This document shows, one piece after another, positions 4,935 through 5,422 of a stretch of DNA of 5,422 nt (position 1 is its first letter; every line of letters starts with the position of its first letter). The stretch is from CAZIKB01 sp964539665 (lineage in GTDB: Bacteria; Zhuqueibacterota; Zhuqueibacteria; Oceanimicrobiales; Oceanimicrobiaceae). A model generated the notes under the pieces. It made no database searches. It was not told the DNA's origin and saw only the letters and a program-made list of their open reading frames with translations. A program made the position numbers and the translations under genes. The DNA lies in assembly GCA_964539665.1 (NCBI GenBank), contig CAZIKB010000229.1, positions 1 to 5,422 of the forward strand, in the 5' to 3' direction.

Positions 4935-5422
4935 CATGATGCCTTTTGCCTCCAAAAAATCATCAGGTACATCTGATGTTTTCCATCCTGTTATCGCGAA
5001 ATAGTACAGTGGCTCGCCTTCAATTGATAATCTATGTCGATAGCGTTCGATGTAGTAAATATCAAGATATTTAGAGAAAATTAATTCCCTAATCATTTTT
5101 GAAAATCCTGATTCATCGCTTATATCAAAGAAGGTATCCTTAATATTAAAGGCCACCCACGCTTCGCTCTTGATTATATTAAATGCCTCTAAAAACGCCT
5201 TCGTCGGAATGTCGCCGAAACCAAGTGCGGCAACCGTTACCATGCAATCACATTGCCACGATACTATTTCTTCCTTTTTATCCTTATCTAGCCTGGTGAA
5301 ATCCTCAACATAGTATGCGTCATAGATTCCCGGTCTATCTCGAATTGCTGCATCATAAGCTTCGGGAATTATGTCTACGCCTATTAAGCGAGAAACTCCA
5401 TGCTTTTTTAGCTCTTCTCCCA
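4929..5422 (-). CDS. class I SAM-dependent methyltransferase, C-terminal part (cassette gene, start off the right edge)
   Basis: The frame is open from the right window edge to a TAA at 4931-4929, 163 codons, so the gene is 5'-truncated by the window. An internal ATG at 5243 is not the start, because homologous-looking sequence continues upstream of it. Visible Rossmann-fold landmarks, numbered from the first full codon: GVDIIPEAYDAA at about 14-25, with Asp16 at the end of strand beta-2 (ribose-binding acidic position); YVED at 37-40; and DCMVTVAALGFGDIP at 58-72, the strand beta-4 region. The glycine-rich SAM motif I must lie outside the window. The GFGDIP stretch followed by a long helix and a VAFNIKD strand resembles METTL27/Williams-Beuren-type and Methyltransf_11 enzymes; the substrate is unknown. 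The stop codon is embedded in the R'' heptamer GCCTAAC of attC1, as is common for integron cassette genes. Methyltransferase fold is well supported; the subfamily is a guess. Confidence 0.75.
   Translation of the reverse strand, partial: GEELKKHGVSRLIGVDIIPEAYDAAIRDRPGIYDAYYVEDFTRLDKDKKEEIVSWQCDCMVTVAALGFGDIPTKAFLEAFNIIKSEAWVAFNIKDTFFDISDESGFSKMIRELIFSKYLDIYYIERYRHRLSIEGEPLYYFAITGWKTSDVPDDFLEAKGIMA

Noticed and set aside
4929..5243. Methyltransferase gene starting at the internal ATG 5243
   Set aside because: The frame is open upstream to the window edge and includes the GVD and VED methyltransferase motifs.

Overview
The window holds a bacterial locus in which every convincing gene is read from the minus strand, so it is best read from high to low coordinates. 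In that direction it contains: the 3' part of a class I SAM-dependent methyltransferase gene (5422 to 4929); a 60-bp integron attC site (4934 to 4875); the 3' remnant of a TolB/PD40 beta-propeller gene (4881 to 4468); a complete paralogous TolB-like lipoprotein gene (4342 to 3374); a secreted M36/M4-like zinc metallopeptidase with a C-terminal type IX-type sorting domain (3011 to 684); a second attC (570 to 443); a gene-less AT-rich stretch of about 275 bp; a third attC (167 to 49); and a strong Shine-Dalgarno whose start codon straddles the left edge of the window.

The peptidase's C-terminal block (a QNYPNPFNPETEI motif, an LYRI-type strand and a basic end) is typical of T9SS-cargo proteins of the Calditrichota / KSB1 / Ignavibacteria / Marinimicrobia type of bacteria. 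That suggests an environmental, probably uncultured, Gram-negative from the FCB neighbourhood. This assignment is an inference; no rRNA or other marker is present.

The most interesting content is between the genes. Three inverted repeats have integron attC architecture: RYYYAAC / GTTRRRY-like ends, an unpaired central spacer, and extra unpaired bases on the R'' arm only. All three point the same way as the genes. Cutting at the attC crossover (G|TT) divides the window into four parts: a methyltransferase cassette (partial), a 4.4-kb block with TolB', TolB and peptidase, a 394-bp ORF-less cassette, and the leader of a further cassette. No integrase is visible.

The junction at attC1 is striking. 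Homology of the truncated TolB copy to its intact neighbour begins at the GTT valine codon that forms the attC1 crossover. This fits integrase-mediated joining of a cassette to a secondary GTT site inside a TolB-like gene, or capture of a chromosomal TolB-TolB-peptidase segment as an unusually large cassette.

A second, weaker signal lies in the TolB/peptidase gap. The plus strand there carries a promoter-like pair, three successive hairpins and a T-tract terminator (about 3158-3358). This may be a small structured RNA, although its first hairpin also has attC-like ends.
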